64,000 nt of DNA. It comes from Polaribacter cellanae. GTDB taxonomy: Bacteria > Bacteroidota > Bacteroidia > Flavobacteriales > Flavobacteriaceae. The notes under the pieces are model-generated. The model searched no databases. It saw nothing but the letters and a program-made list of their open reading frames with translations, and was not told the origin of the DNA. This document shows positions 44,165-54,073 of this stretch, piece after piece (the first letter of the stretch is position 1; the number at the start of each line of letters is the position of its first letter). The DNA lies in NCBI RefSeq assembly GCF_017569185.1, contig NZ_CP071869.1:744001-808000 (forward strand). The letters run 5' to 3'. The position numbers and the translations under genes were made by a program.

Positions 44165-44247
44165 AAAAAAAACACAAGACTTTAGATTACAAAACCAAAA
44201 ACTATGTTTTCTATTTTCTATGTGATAAAATAGCAAGAAAGTAAAAA

Positions 44248-44910
44248 ATGAAGAGAAAACTACCAAAAGAAATAAAGTGTGTTATTTTTGATATGGATGG
44301 CGTAATTATAGATTCCGAAGAAATTCACAAAAAAGCGTATTACGAAACCTTTGTTTCTTTAAGTTTAGAGGTTTCTGATGCATTGTACAAATCTTTTACA
44401 GGTTCTTCTACCATTAATGCTTTTCAAAGATTGGTGGCTCATTTTAATTTAGATGAAAATCCTGAAGAACTCGTTTTAGACAAAAGAAAACGCTATATAA
44501 ATTTCTTTGAAAACGATCCGAATTTGCATTTGGTAAGAAATGTGGAAGAAATTATAAAATATTTCTACGAAAAAGGAATCATTTTAATATTGGCCTCTTC
44601 TTCTGCAATGGTTAATATAAATCGTGTTTTTAATCGTTTTGATTTGAATCAATATTTTTCTGCGAAAATATCGGGTGCAGATTTAAAAGAGTCGAAACCA
44701 CATCCAGAAATTTTTAACAAAGCAGCTATTTTAGCCAACATACCAAAAGAAAATTGTATTGTTATCGAAGATTCCGACAATGGAATAAAAGCAGCAAACG
44801 ATGCTAATATTTTTGTTTTTGGCTATGCAAATAAACTTTCAGAAAAACAAACTTTAGAAAATGCAGATGCTGTGATTGCTGATTTTTTGGAGTTAAAAAA
44901 GTTTGTTTAG
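44248..44910 (+). CDS. HAD-superfamily phosphatase, beta-phosphoglucomutase-like
   Basis: 220 residues. Motif I reads IFDMDGVIIDSE (nucleophile Asp near residue 14), a helical cap follows, motif II is LASSSAM, and motifs III/IV are ESKPHPEIF and CIVIEDSDNGIKAA. It resembles subfamily IA HAD phosphatases and beta-phosphoglucomutases. The substrate cannot be told from the sequence. It is a single gene. Confidence 0.88.
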   Translation: MKRKLPKEIKCVIFDMDGVIIDSEEIHKKAYYETFVSLSLEVSDALYKSFTGSSTINAFQRLVAHFNLDENPEELVLDKRKRYINFFENDPNLHLVRNVEEIIKYFYEKGIILILASSSAMVNINRVFNRFDLNQYFSAKISGADLKESKPHPEIFNKAAILANIPKENCIVIEDSDNGIKAANDANIFVFGYANKLSEKQTLENADAVIADFLELKKFV

Positions 44911-45026
44911 AAAAAAAAACAGGTGTTTTAATTGTTGATTTTCTACTTTAAAAAATATAACTTCGCTAACTCAACATAAAGTTAATTAAAACTTACCTTA
45001 TCTTTAGAGCACTAGCCAATTTAAGA

Positions 45027-45767
45027 ATGAGCCTAAATCAAACAATAATTTCAAATTTAGAAAGTCTGTTTCTAAATAATTATAGAGAAATTGAACACGC
45101 TTCACTTTCTCAATGGATAGACTTATTAAAAACAGAAAATCCAGATACTTTTAGCATTAACGAACAAAAGACAGTTAAACTTTACGACAAATTTATAATT
45201 GCAAATTTTGAAAGAGCTAAAAAAAACACAAAACTTCTTGAATGTTATGAAAAAACAATTGAATTAAATATTAATGAAAATGAAATTATTAATAGTTTTT
45301 CGAAAGACCTAATAGTATCATTTGAAAAAATCAAAAAAGGAATTAGAAAAATTGAAGGCTCAAAGATTCAAATAATCATTCTTACTTATAATTTTGAGCC
45401 TTATGCTTGGATAAGTGGATTTGGAGAAGGTAAATATCCAATTTTAAAAAAACCTGAATACTTTGATTTCAATTATAAAAAGGACTTTTTTGAGATTTTA
45501 GGGCGTGTTGATTATTCTAAAGTCTGGAGTAACTTAATAAAATTAGAAAAATATTTGGAAGAAGCTGAAATATTTGATGACATTTTTGAAACAGATTTTT
45601 ATCAAAATTTGAGAAATTCATACATCTATAAAACCTATTTATTGCTGAATAAAGCTTTTGAACAAAATCAAGTGGAATTATTCAGCGACTTGAATATTAA
45701 AAAACCATTATTTATTTACGGAAACGAACACGATTGTGAAAAAATAAACATTTACAGTTATGCATAA
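45027..45767 (+). CDS. Hypothetical cytoplasmic protein
   Basis: 246 residues, not recognised. It has no signal peptide or membrane segment and is rich in Lys, Glu, Ile and aromatic residues with a helical look. A central stretch reads IQIIILTYNFEPYAWISGFGEGKYP. Base use resembles its neighbours but it interrupts two conserved regions and could be an accessory gene. Confidence 0.6.
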   Translation: MSLNQTIISNLESLFLNNYREIEHASLSQWIDLLKTENPDTFSINEQKTVKLYDKFIIANFERAKKNTKLLECYEKTIELNINENEIINSFSKDLIVSFEKIKKGIRKIEGSKIQIIILTYNFEPYAWISGFGEGKYPILKKPEYFDFNYKKDFFEILGRVDYSKVWSNLIKLEKYLEEAEIFDDIFETDFYQNLRNSYIYKTYLLLNKAFEQNQVELFSDLNIKKPLFIYGNEHDCEKINIYSYA

Positions 45768-45862
45768 AAAATTCGCTACAACATATATAAGCAAGTTAAC
45801 GAAAAAAAATCCCTTTTCCGTTAAGAAAAGAGACTTTTATATTTTATAAATCAATGAGTGTA

Positions 45863-46141
45863 CTAATCTTCTTCTTCCAAATCATTGGCATCAAAATCGT
45901 CATTATCATCGAAAAACTCCTCATCTTCTGCATATTCTTCCATGGCATTTTCTAGACGATCACTAATTTTAACCAAATAAACAGTGTCTTCCGTTTTTAC
46001 TTCTACTGCTTTTATAGTGTCTCCTTTGGCGTTTTTAAAGGAAATTACATCTGTATAATCATAACCATCAGGATATTTGTCAATTAACATATCTAATATG
46101 TCTTTGGTTAGTTTTGCGTATTCTACGATTACTCTTTTCAT
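45863..46141 (-). CDS. Small acidic conserved hypothetical protein
   Basis: 92 residues. The N-terminal 65 residues look folded (VIVEYAKLTKDILDMLIDKYPDGYDY ... VYLVKISDRLE); the C-terminus is an acidic tail of Asp/Glu. Similar proteins accompany the deoxyhypusine-synthase-like gene in flavobacteria as far as I recall. No function is known. It is on the same strand as the polyamine genes upstream of it. Confidence 0.65.
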   Translation of the reverse strand: MKRVIVEYAKLTKDILDMLIDKYPDGYDYTDVISFKNAKGDTIKAVEVKTEDTVYLVKISDRLENAMEEYAEDEEFFDDNDDFDANDLEEED

Positions 46142-46209
46142 TTTTTTTAATATTTTTTACCACTTTGAGTACAGTTGAAAGGTCTAATTAAAATTCCGAA
46201 TTAAAATCA

Positions 46210-46240
46210 AAGATTTCTCGACTGCGCTCGAAATGACAAA
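46210..46240. repeat. Dispersed repeat with CTCGACTGCGCTCGA palindrome
   Basis: GATTTCTCGACTGCGCTCGA followed by AATGAC is a familiar dispersed intergenic word in Bacteroidetes. It lies between the acidic protein gene and the DHS-like gene. Confidence 0.5.
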
Positions 46241-46244
46241 CGTG

Positions 46245-47213
46245 TTACATTTCTAATAAATAAGCGAAAATAAGAGGTGCAACAATGGTTGCATCACTTT
46301 CTATAATAAACTTTGGTGTATCGATATCTAGTTTCCCCCAAGTAATTTTCTCGTTAGGAACTGCTCCTGAATACGAACCATAACTTGTAGTAGAATCGGA
46401 TATCTGACAAAAATAACTCCAAAATGGTGTTTCTGGCTTTTCCATATCTTGGTACAACATTGGCACCACACAAATAGGAAAATCTCCTGCAATTCCTCCT
46501 CCTATTTGGAAAAAGCCAATTCCATTTTTAGAATTATCGGTGTACCAATCTGCTAAAAAGGTCATATATTCTATACCAGATTTTACAGTGCTTGCCTTTA
46601 ACTCTCCTTTTAAAACATAAGAAGCGAAAATATTACCCATGGTAGAATCTTCCCAACCTGGACAGATAATTGGTAAGTTTTTTTCTGCTGCTGCATACAT
46701 CCAAGAATCTTTAATATCTATCTCGTAATATTGCTCTAAAACTCCAGAAAGTAATAATTTATACATGTATTCATGTGGCAAATAACGCTCTCCTTTTGCT
46801 TCTGCATCTTTCCATATTTTTACAATATGTTCTTGAATTCTTCTAAATGCTTCTTCTTCAGGAATACAGGTATCTGTAACTCTGTTTAAACCTTTTTCTA
46901 ACAAATCCCACTCGTCTTGTGGTGTTAAATCTCTGTAGTTTGGTACTCTTTTATAGTGAGAATGTGCTACTAAATTCATAACATCTTCTTCTAAATTGGC
47001 ACCTGTACAAGAAACAATTTGCACTTTATCTTGGCGAATCATTTCAGCAAAAATCTTTCCTAATTCTGCTGTACTCATTGCGCCTGCTAAAGAAACTAAC
47101 ATTTTAGATCCTTTGTTTAATTGTGCTTCATAACCTTTTGCTGCATCCACTAAAGCTGCTGCATTAAAGTGTAAGAAGTATTTTTCTATAAAATTTGTAA
47201 TTGATTTGCTCAT
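46245..47213 (-). CDS. Deoxyhypusine-synthase-family enzyme
   Basis: 322 residues. Family features: SLAGAMSTAELGKIF, CTGANLEEDV, PEEEAFRRI, PIICPGWEDSTMGN, FFQIGGGIAGDFPI, and near the end ITWGKLD, which keeps the Lys used to form the enzyme-aminobutyl intermediate. Bacteria lack eIF5A, so it more likely transfers aminobutyl groups between polyamines, as in (homo)spermidine formation. Neighbouring agmatinase and arginine decarboxylase genes on the same strand support a polyamine role. The product is not known from sequence. Confidence 0.88.
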   Translation of the reverse strand: MSKSITNFIEKYFLHFNAAALVDAAKGYEAQLNKGSKMLVSLAGAMSTAELGKIFAEMIRQDKVQIVSCTGANLEEDVMNLVAHSHYKRVPNYRDLTPQDEWDLLEKGLNRVTDTCIPEEEAFRRIQEHIVKIWKDAEAKGERYLPHEYMYKLLLSGVLEQYYEIDIKDSWMYAAAEKNLPIICPGWEDSTMGNIFASYVLKGELKASTVKSGIEYMTFLADWYTDNSKNGIGFFQIGGGIAGDFPICVVPMLYQDMEKPETPFWSYFCQISDSTTSYGSYSGAVPNEKITWGKLDIDTPKFIIESDATIVAPLIFAYLLEM

Positions 47214-47340
47214 TTTTATATTTTTTTATGATATTCTTTAAAATGTTCTCGATACGATTTTTCAAAAAGGAAAAATCACTCGAACTGACACTAATAGTTA
47301 TCAATAATAATTTTATTTAATATCTAAAATTAATTTTTAA

Positions 47341-48876
47341 TTATTTTTTCTGAAGTTTCTTTACTTCGTAAACATCTGTTCTTCTGTCTTTTAAATTTCG
47401 TACACTTCCAAATTGATTCAAATCTTTTAACAAATCTAAATCTACATCCGCAATTAAAATCATTTCTGTATTTGTAGTTGCTTCTGCTTTAATTCCGTTT
47501 GCGGGAAATGAAAAATCGCAAGGTGTAAAAACCATCGATTGCGCAAACTGAATGTCCATATTATTCACTTTCGGTAAATTTCCAACGCTACCAGCAATTG
47601 CTACATAACATTCGTTTTCTATCGCTCTTGCTTGGGCACAATGCCTAACTCTAGAATAGCCATTTTGGGTGTCTGTTAAAAACGGAATAAACAAAATATC
47701 CATACCTTCTGCTGCCAAAATTCTACTCAATTCAGGAAATTCGGAATCGTAACAAATTAAAACTCCAATTTTTCCACAATCTGTATCGAAAGTTTTTAAT
47801 TCATTCCCTCCTTGCATCCCCCAAACTTTTGCTTCATCTGGAGTTACGTGTAATTTCTCATACCTTTCTGTAGAGCCATCTCTTTTGCATAAATAGCCAA
47901 CATTGTATAACATTCCGTCTTTTAATTCTGGAAAACTTCCTGTAATTATATTGATGTTGTACGAGATTGCCAATTCAGAAAATTTCTGAACAATTACTGG
48001 TGTATATTTAGCCAATTCTCTAATGGCTTGCGATTCTGGCAAATGATTATTGTCTGCCATTAAAGGCGCATTAAAAAACTCTGGAAACAACGCAAAGTCA
48101 GCTCTGTAAGCAGAAACTGCATCCACAAAATATTCTGCTTGTTGCATTAATTCTTCCAAATCTTTGTACAAACGCATTTGCCACTGAATTAACCCTAAAC
48201 GAACTACTTTCTTTTTAATAACCGCTTTTGCAGTTTCTTTTTTGTAATACACATTATCCCACTCCAATAAAACCGCAAAATCGTTCGACTCTGCATCTCC
48301 TTCTATATATCCTTTCATTACTTTCGATGGATGAAAATCATTAGATATTTGAAAGTTTAAAACAGGATCGTGAATTTCTTTACGCTTTACCTTTTCTATG
48401 TATTCTTTTGGTGAAATTTGCGTTGCATATTTATGATAATTCGGAATTCTTCCACCAAAGGCAATGCCTCTTAAATTCAGTTTTTCGCATAATTCTTTTC
48501 GGTAATCATACAATCTTCGTCCTAATCGTAAACCTCTATATTCTGGTTTTATAAAAACATCTATTCCATACAAAACATTTCCAAAATTACTGTGTGTACT
48601 AAAGGTAAAATTACCAGTAATGTCTTGGTAGGTATGATGGTCGTCGAATTTATCGTAATCGACTCTTAAAGACAAAGCACAGCCTGCAAGCGCTCCATTA
48701 ATTTTTATAACCACCTGACCTTCAGGAAACTTATCTATTAAAGTTTTAATTTGAGGTTCCTCCCAATAAGTACTTTGCATATTGGTATACACCTCTATCA
48801 TTGCTTGTTTTAATTCTTGATAATCTTCAATTGTTAAATACTGTAATTCTATATTTTCTATGTTTTCGATTTTCAT
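47341..48876 (-). CDS. GNAT acetyltransferase-nitrilase fusion protein
   Basis: 511 residues in two domains. Residues 1-200 form a GNAT domain (LTIEDYQELKQAMIEVY, then RGLRLGRRLYDYRKELCEKL, the acetyl-CoA loop). Residues 222-505 form a carbon-nitrogen hydrolase with the triad Glu in FALFPEFFNAP, Lys in EKLHVTPDE and Cys in GVLICYDSEFPELSR. Such fusions are common in Bacteroidetes. It lies six bases after agmatinase, so it may amidate, acetylate or hydrolyse polyamine derivatives; that is inference. Confidence 0.9.
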   Translation of the reverse strand: MKIENIENIELQYLTIEDYQELKQAMIEVYTNMQSTYWEEPQIKTLIDKFPEGQVVIKINGALAGCALSLRVDYDKFDDHHTYQDITGNFTFSTHSNFGNVLYGIDVFIKPEYRGLRLGRRLYDYRKELCEKLNLRGIAFGGRIPNYHKYATQISPKEYIEKVKRKEIHDPVLNFQISNDFHPSKVMKGYIEGDAESNDFAVLLEWDNVYYKKETAKAVIKKKVVRLGLIQWQMRLYKDLEELMQQAEYFVDAVSAYRADFALFPEFFNAPLMADNNHLPESQAIRELAKYTPVIVQKFSELAISYNINIITGSFPELKDGMLYNVGYLCKRDGSTERYEKLHVTPDEAKVWGMQGGNELKTFDTDCGKIGVLICYDSEFPELSRILAAEGMDILFIPFLTDTQNGYSRVRHCAQARAIENECYVAIAGSVGNLPKVNNMDIQFAQSMVFTPCDFSFPANGIKAEATTNTEMILIADVDLDLLKDLNQFGSVRNLKDRRTDVYEVKKLQKK

Positions 48877-48882
48877 ATTTAT

Positions 48883-49827
48883 TTAAAAATCGTCAATATC
48901 ATCTTTAAATTTCGATAATTTGCTGAAAGGATTGTTATCCGAAAGATCTTCTCCAACATCATACGTATCGTCGTTTGAAGCAAATTTATAACTCAACATT
49001 TTATAGAATAATTTTGCTGCTAAAAAGTCTGATGATTTTTCATTGTCATTCGGACATAATTCTACCATATCGAAACCAACAACATTTTTTTGCTCGAATA
49101 CAGCTTTTAAAAACTCTAAAGTTTCATAATAAAACATTCCTCCTGGTTCTGGAGTTCCTGTACTTGGCATTATGGAAGGATCTAACGCATCTAAATCGAA
49201 CGTAATAAACACGTTTTTAGTCAATTGATCTACAACATCGTCCATCCAATCTTCGTTTACAGCCATGTCATGTGCAAAGAAAACTTTCTCTAAATTCATG
49301 CTTCTTTTTTCAGAAATATCCATACTTCTAATGCCAACCTGAACTAAATTTGTATGCTGATTCGCTTCGTAAACTGCACAAGCGTGATTGCAAGAAGAAC
49401 CTTCATATTCTTTACGCAAATCTGCATGTGCATCTATATGTAAAACTGTTAAATCGCTAAAACATTCGTTAAAAGCTCTAATAGTTCCAATAGAAACTGA
49501 ATGTTCTCCACCAAAAACAGTTACAAATTTATTTCTGTTGATGTACTTTTTCGTTTCTTGATGCACAGCTTCTACCATTGCTTCTGGAGAAGAATTTTCT
49601 GTAATTTCTTCTGCCAAGAAAACACCTTCTTTATACACTTCAGAATCTGTTTCTATGTCATACAATTCCATATTTTCTGAAGCTTCTAAAAAGGCTTTTG
49701 GGCCTTTGTCTGCACCTTTTTGCCAAGTACTTGTTCCATCATAAGGAACTGGGATAATTACTATTTTTGATGTTGACAGGTTTCCAAACTCGTTTGGAAT
49801 TCCTGCATATGTGTTGTTTGTGTTCAT
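48883..49827 (-). CDS. speB: Agmatinase
   Basis: 314 residues of the ureohydrolase family. Mn-binding motifs: GGEHSVSIGTIRAF, VLHIDAHADLRKEYEG (about residue 130) and ITFDLDALDPSIMPSTGTPE (about residue 210). It splits agmatine to putrescine and urea, directly downstream of arginine decarboxylase in the pathway and in the operon. It has a slightly longer acidic C-terminus than usual. Confidence 0.92.
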   Translation of the reverse strand: MNTNNTYAGIPNEFGNLSTSKIVIIPVPYDGTSTWQKGADKGPKAFLEASENMELYDIETDSEVYKEGVFLAEEITENSSPEAMVEAVHQETKKYINRNKFVTVFGGEHSVSIGTIRAFNECFSDLTVLHIDAHADLRKEYEGSSCNHACAVYEANQHTNLVQVGIRSMDISEKRSMNLEKVFFAHDMAVNEDWMDDVVDQLTKNVFITFDLDALDPSIMPSTGTPEPGGMFYYETLEFLKAVFEQKNVVGFDMVELCPNDNEKSSDFLAAKLFYKMLSYKFASNDDTYDVGEDLSDNNPFSKLSKFKDDIDDF

Positions 49828-49841
49828 TTTATTTTTTGTTG

Positions 49842-49861
49842 CAAAGGGTTTAAACCCCTTG
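49842..49861. other. Hairpin between arginine decarboxylase and agmatinase
   Basis: CAAAGGGTTTAAACCCCTTG is a near-perfect inverted repeat (one mismatched pair) in the 39-base gap. It may attenuate or separate the two genes; the role is unproven. Confidence 0.4.
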
Positions 49862-49866
49862 TTGTG

Positions 49867-51258
49867 TTAATACCCTAATATTGATAATAATTCGCTACTT
49901 TTTTGTTGTTCTTTAAATACTTTAATATCCAAATTTCCATCTTTATCTCTATCGATAATTAAATGTTTTGGAGTCGGAATTAAACAGTGTTGCAATCCAC
50001 CAAAACCTCCAATAGTTTCTTGGTACGCTCCTGTGTTAAAAAAACCAATATACAAAGGTTTTTCTTTTTCGTAAACGGGTAAATAAATTCCGTTTACGTG
50101 TTGTTCGGAATTGTAATAATCGTCACTATCGCAAGTTAAACCACCTAATAAAACACGTTCGTATTTCATGTTCCATTTATTTAATGGCAACATAATAAAA
50201 CGTTTATTAATTGCCCAAGAATCTGGTAAAGTTGTTATAAATGAAGAGTTTATCATGTTCCAACGTTCTCTATCGTTTTGTTTTTTCTGATATAAAACTT
50301 TGTAAATAGATGATCCAGATTCACCCACTGTAAAACTACCAAATTCTGTAAAAATATTTGGCACATCTACTCCTGCTTCATCACAGGCTTGTTTAATTTG
50401 ATTGGTAATTTCATCAATCATATATTGATAATCATACTCAAAAGCCAATGAGTTTTTTATAGGAAAACCACCACCAATATTTAAACTGTCTAAAGTAGGA
50501 CACACCTTTTTCAGGTTGATGTACACATTTAAGCATTTCATTAATTCGTTCCAATAATAAGCATTGTCTTTAATACCAGTATTGATAAAAAAGTGAAGCA
50601 TTTTTAAATCTACTTGGGTATTATCAGCAATTTCACGCTCGTAAAAAGAAACAATGTTTTTATATCCAATTCCTAATCTTGAAGTATAAAATTCGAATTT
50701 AGGCTCTTCTTCAGAAGCAATTCGAATACCAACTTTAAACTTCTTTTTTGTTTCTTTTTGAATTAAAGGCAATTCCTCATAATTATCGATAATAGGAATA
50801 CAGTTTTTATGTTCAGATTCAATTAGTTCACCAATATTTTTTATGTATTGGTCTCTTTTAAACCCGTTACAAATAACAAACGTATCGTCTTTTATTTTGC
50901 CTTCTTTCTTTAAGCTTTTTACGATATCAATATCAAAAGCCGATGATGTTTCAATATGAATGTCATTTTTTAAAGCTTCTTGTAAAATGTGCTTAAAATG
51001 GGCACTTTTCGTACAATAACTATAAAAGTATTTTCCTTTATAATCGTGTTTTTCGAAGCTGTTTTTAAACCAGTTTTTTGCTTTGTTTATATTTTCCGAT
51101 ATTTTGGGTAGGTAAGTAAATTTTAATGGAGAATCATATTCCTCAATCAATTCCATTAAATTAATACCATGCCAAAATAATTTGTTGTTTTCTGTTTTAA
51201 ATTCCTCTTGAGGAAAGTGGAATGTTTGATCTACTAAATCTGCGTATTTTGTGTTCAC
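49867..51258 (-). CDS. speA: Arginine decarboxylase (PLP, alanine-racemase fold)
   Basis: 463 residues. The N-terminal barrel holds KYFYSYCTKSAHFKHIL with the probable PLP lysine, then HIETSSAFDIDIV, NGFKRDQYI, LHFFINTGI and LNIGGGFPI. The C-terminal beta domain carries EFGSFTVGESG and LLGGLTCDSDD (Cys-Asp near the active site), followed by FFNTGAYQE. It makes agmatine from arginine, the first step of the group on this strand. It is shorter than E. coli SpeA (about 660), as usual in Bacteroidetes. Confidence 0.88.
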   Translation of the reverse strand: MNTKYADLVDQTFHFPQEEFKTENNKLFWHGINLMELIEEYDSPLKFTYLPKISENINKAKNWFKNSFEKHDYKGKYFYSYCTKSAHFKHILQEALKNDIHIETSSAFDIDIVKSLKKEGKIKDDTFVICNGFKRDQYIKNIGELIESEHKNCIPIIDNYEELPLIQKETKKKFKVGIRIASEEEPKFEFYTSRLGIGYKNIVSFYEREIADNTQVDLKMLHFFINTGIKDNAYYWNELMKCLNVYINLKKVCPTLDSLNIGGGFPIKNSLAFEYDYQYMIDEITNQIKQACDEAGVDVPNIFTEFGSFTVGESGSSIYKVLYQKKQNDRERWNMINSSFITTLPDSWAINKRFIMLPLNKWNMKYERVLLGGLTCDSDDYYNSEQHVNGIYLPVYEKEKPLYIGFFNTGAYQETIGGFGGLQHCLIPTPKHLIIDRDKDGNLDIKVFKEQQKSSELLSILGY

Positions 51259-51947
51259 AATGTGTTTTAAATATTATACAAATGTTGTTGATGCTTAAAA
51301 TTATAAAAATTTTAGCACATAAAAAATCTTCGTCATTAAGAAAAGATTATCACTGTATAAATTTCATGTAAACAACATGCAACTTTGCGAAGCATTGCAT
51401 AATTTCTTTTAGATAAAAAGAAGGAGAAACCTTAATTTTTCGGTTGCATTTCCAAAATGCATTGTAATACATATTCTCCAATTGAATATTACTTCCGAAA
51501 TAAGAAAAACTAAACATTTTACTTAAATAAGTACAGCAAATGTATATTATTTTTTAATATAAAAAACAAAAGTATAAAAAAAGAGATAATATTTTTAGCT
51601 GTAATATTTCCCTTTTATATAAGTACTTGAGTTATTTTAAAAGTATCATATTTAAGAATTAGTTAGAAAATAAGCTTTATAAGTTTTCTAAATTCTGCTT
51701 AAAAACAACTTTTTTACATCAAAATAAATAAAAATCTATAATTGCCTAATCTTATGATGTAAAATAAAACCTTGTAAATTACATATAGCTTTAGCTGGAT
51801 ATTATAAATAAATTACAGGCAGTTGGCTTTAACAAACCATATTTTGGCTAAAGCCGATAATAAAAAACAAAACACTCTTCAATTACATAAACGCAATTAT
51901 TAAGCATAAAAAAAGCGCTGAAAATTCAGCGCTTTTAATTTATTATT
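51259..51947. other. Long intergenic region before arginine decarboxylase
   Basis: 689 AT-rich bases with no ORF. It contains an inverted repeat GGCTTTAAC...GGCTAAAGCC around 51829-51859, and a terminator for the helicase side at 51911. Nothing resembling an RNA gene is recognised. Confidence 0.5.
51911..51936. terminator. Terminator after the DEAH helicase gene
   Basis: AAAAGCGCTGAA-AA-TTCAGCGCTTTT hairpin, bidirectional, 12 bases after the helicase stop on the minus strand. Confidence 0.85.
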
Positions 51948-53498
51948 TTATTCTTCAATTGGTGGATGCCCATGAATTTTCTCAAAGTCTTCATCGAAAT
52001 TTTCTCGTAAATAAGCATTTAATTTCTTTCTATAATCGTCTTTTAACCACGTTACAAAGTTGTGTGTACTTTTAGAAATACATTTTGCATATCTATTAAT
52101 TCTATCGTCAATCTCCTCCCCTAATTTCTTGGCAAGAATTAACGCATCAAAAACATCTTCACTGTTTTCTATACACATTTTTGCATGGTGTACAATCGAT
52201 TTTTCTAGTACTCTTTTCGAAGATTCTCCTGCTCTTATTGTTTCTATATACACATTTTTCATATCGAAATAGGTATCTTTAGAATTCGCAAATTCTTTCT
52301 TTACATCTGCTGGTAACTCGTATCTAAATGTGCTTTCTATTTCTTCATCAGAAAGAATGGCATCTAAGTAATAATCTGGCGCTCTAAACATTTTTTGCCA
52401 GTCTAAATCTGCGCCCCAAGGACCAAATCTGTGGAAATTGTTTCCTAAATCTATCACATCAAACGTGTCTTTTTCTCCGAAAATACGAGATCCACGTCCA
52501 ATCATTTGATAATATAACGTCAACGATTTTGTTGCTCTGTTTAAGATAATAGCCTCTATACTTGGTTCATCGAAACCAGTTGTTAAAATACTTACAGAAG
52601 TTATAATTGCATTTGGCGTTTTGTGAAACCATCGTAAAATAAGCTCACGTTCCTTTTTTGTATTTGTATTGTCTAAATGTGCAATTGGATATCCTGCTTT
52701 TTTAAATGCATGAAAAACTTGGATTGATGTGTTAATACCGTTGTTAAAAATCAACGTTTTTTTGCCCTTTGCAGTTTCTTCGTACGCACTTACCAATTTG
52801 GTAAGCATGTCTGTATTCATATACAAATCTTCGGAAGATTTTACAGTATAATCTCCATTAGCACCAACTTCCAACGAAGTTAAACCAACATTGTAAGAAT
52901 ACATATTCGCTTGTGCTAAATAACCACTTTCAATTAATTGATGAATTGGCTCCCCAACATACAATTCTTGATAATTCTCATACATTGGCAGTTTAATGTT
53001 AGAGCTTAAAGGAGTTGCTGTTACACCAAGGATAAAAGATTGGTCGAAAAACTTGAATATTTTCGTAAAAGAGTTGTAATGTGCCTCATCTACAATTACT
53101 AAACCGATATCCGAAATATCTAATTTATCATCATTCAACCTATTTTTTAAGGTTTCAACCATCGCCACAAAACACATGTACTCGTTTTGATCGTCTAATT
53201 TTGCAGTACTATTTATTATTTTATTATCAACACCAAACTCGTCTAACATTTTAGACGTTTGTTTGCTTAGCTCAATTCTGTGTGTTAAAACTAAAACCTT
53301 CTTTTTAAAAGTTTCGATATAACGTCTAACAATTTCAGAGAAAATTACCGTTTTTCCACCTCCAGTTGGTAATTGATATAATAAATGATAGTCTTGTGGT
53401 GCAGTTTCGAAGCGATTAAAAATCTCTTGAAGTGCATCCTTTTGATATCCGTATAATTCTTTACCTATAATTGTTTGCGAAGTGTTTGTTTCTGCCAA
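51948..53498 (-). CDS. DEAD/DEAH superfamily II helicase
   Basis: 516 residues. Motifs: Walker A LPTGGGKTVIF (about residue 47), LVLTHRIELSKQT, VIVDEAHYN (DEAH), GVTATPLS, a second RecA domain with TTGFDEPSIEAI and QMIGRGSRIF. It resembles SSL2/type III-restriction-like helicases with a C-terminal extension of unknown use (about 380-516). No methylase or nuclease partner is adjacent, so it is probably a housekeeping DNA/RNA helicase. Confidence 0.88.
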   Translation of the reverse strand: MAETNTSQTIIGKELYGYQKDALQEIFNRFETAPQDYHLLYQLPTGGGKTVIFSEIVRRYIETFKKKVLVLTHRIELSKQTSKMLDEFGVDNKIINSTAKLDDQNEYMCFVAMVETLKNRLNDDKLDISDIGLVIVDEAHYNSFTKIFKFFDQSFILGVTATPLSSNIKLPMYENYQELYVGEPIHQLIESGYLAQANMYSYNVGLTSLEVGANGDYTVKSSEDLYMNTDMLTKLVSAYEETAKGKKTLIFNNGINTSIQVFHAFKKAGYPIAHLDNTNTKKERELILRWFHKTPNAIITSVSILTTGFDEPSIEAIILNRATKSLTLYYQMIGRGSRIFGEKDTFDVIDLGNNFHRFGPWGADLDWQKMFRAPDYYLDAILSDEEIESTFRYELPADVKKEFANSKDTYFDMKNVYIETIRAGESSKRVLEKSIVHHAKMCIENSEDVFDALILAKKLGEEIDDRINRYAKCISKSTHNFVTWLKDDYRKKLNAYLRENFDEDFEKIHGHPPIEE

Positions 53499-53558
53499 AA
53501 GTTTAAAAATTTAGAGAGACAAAAATAAGACTTATTATAGGTTTTACCCAAATTTTAA

Positions 53559-53960
53559 CTACATAAATCTCGATAAGTCAGTTTGAGTGATTTCATAATG
53601 TGAAGCATCGTATACAGAAACGCCATTTCTAACCACAATTAATTGTGGAGATTGGTGCATTACTTGGAAGCTATATCCTACTTCATCAGAAATATCTCTG
53701 TAATTTAACAAGTCTAAATAATACACTTTTAAATTTTTATGTTCTTCCGAAAACAACTTTTCGAACTGTTTTATAACCATACTACTAATTCCACATCTGG
53801 TAGAATGCTTAAAAATTAAAACAGATTCTGTTTCAGATTCCTTTTTTATAGTTTCTAATTGCTCTAAAGAAGTTAATGAAATCCAATTTAAATATGTCTT
53901 TTTTTCTGGTTTTAATTCCTTACTACTTTTACTTCCAAATATATTGTTAAATATGCTCAT
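53559..53960 (-). CDS. ytxJ: Bacillithiol-system redox protein YtxJ
   Basis: 133 residues from ATG 53960 (MSIFNNIFGSK); a GTG at 53987 lies on the -7 box and is rejected. A thioredoxin-like fold with a single Cys in IFKHSTRCGISSMV, followed by YLDLLNYRDIS and VMHQSPQLIVVRNG, matches YtxJ, a monothiol bacilliredoxin that removes bacillithiol from proteins. Most homologues read RCPIS; here it is RCGIS. Confidence 0.9.
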   Translation of the reverse strand: MSIFNNIFGSKSSKELKPEKKTYLNWISLTSLEQLETIKKESETESVLIFKHSTRCGISSMVIKQFEKLFSEEHKNLKVYYLDLLNYRDISDEVGYSFQVMHQSPQLIVVRNGVSVYDASHYEITQTDLSRFM

Positions 53961-53986
53961 TTTACGTTTTTTGCTCTTTGTCGGCA

Positions 53987-53994
53987 CAAATATA
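53987..53994 (-). promoter_or_regulatory. -7 box of ytxJ
   Basis: The minus strand reads TATATTTG, 27 bases before ATG 53960. Confidence 0.5.
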
Positions 53995-54007
53995 AGAAAC
54001 TTTCAAT

Positions 54008-54020
54008 TGACAAAAAGTCA
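54008..54020. promoter_or_regulatory. TGAC...GTCA palindrome upstream of the clpB -24/-12 site
   Basis: TGACAAAAAGTCA, 54 bases upstream of the sigma-54-like element. It shares outer TGACA/TGTCA-type arms with the larger palindrome before the Hsp20 gene (56876-56908), so it may bind the same activator. Confidence 0.45.
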
Positions 54021-54073
54021 GTATTTACAGTGCTTTTAGCGACATTTTGACGTCTTTTTTCTGATAAATTTAT

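Noticed and set aside
51948..53498. Helicase as part of a restriction or defence system
   Set aside because: No methylase, nuclease or other defence gene is next to it; the neighbours are ytxJ and polyamine genes.
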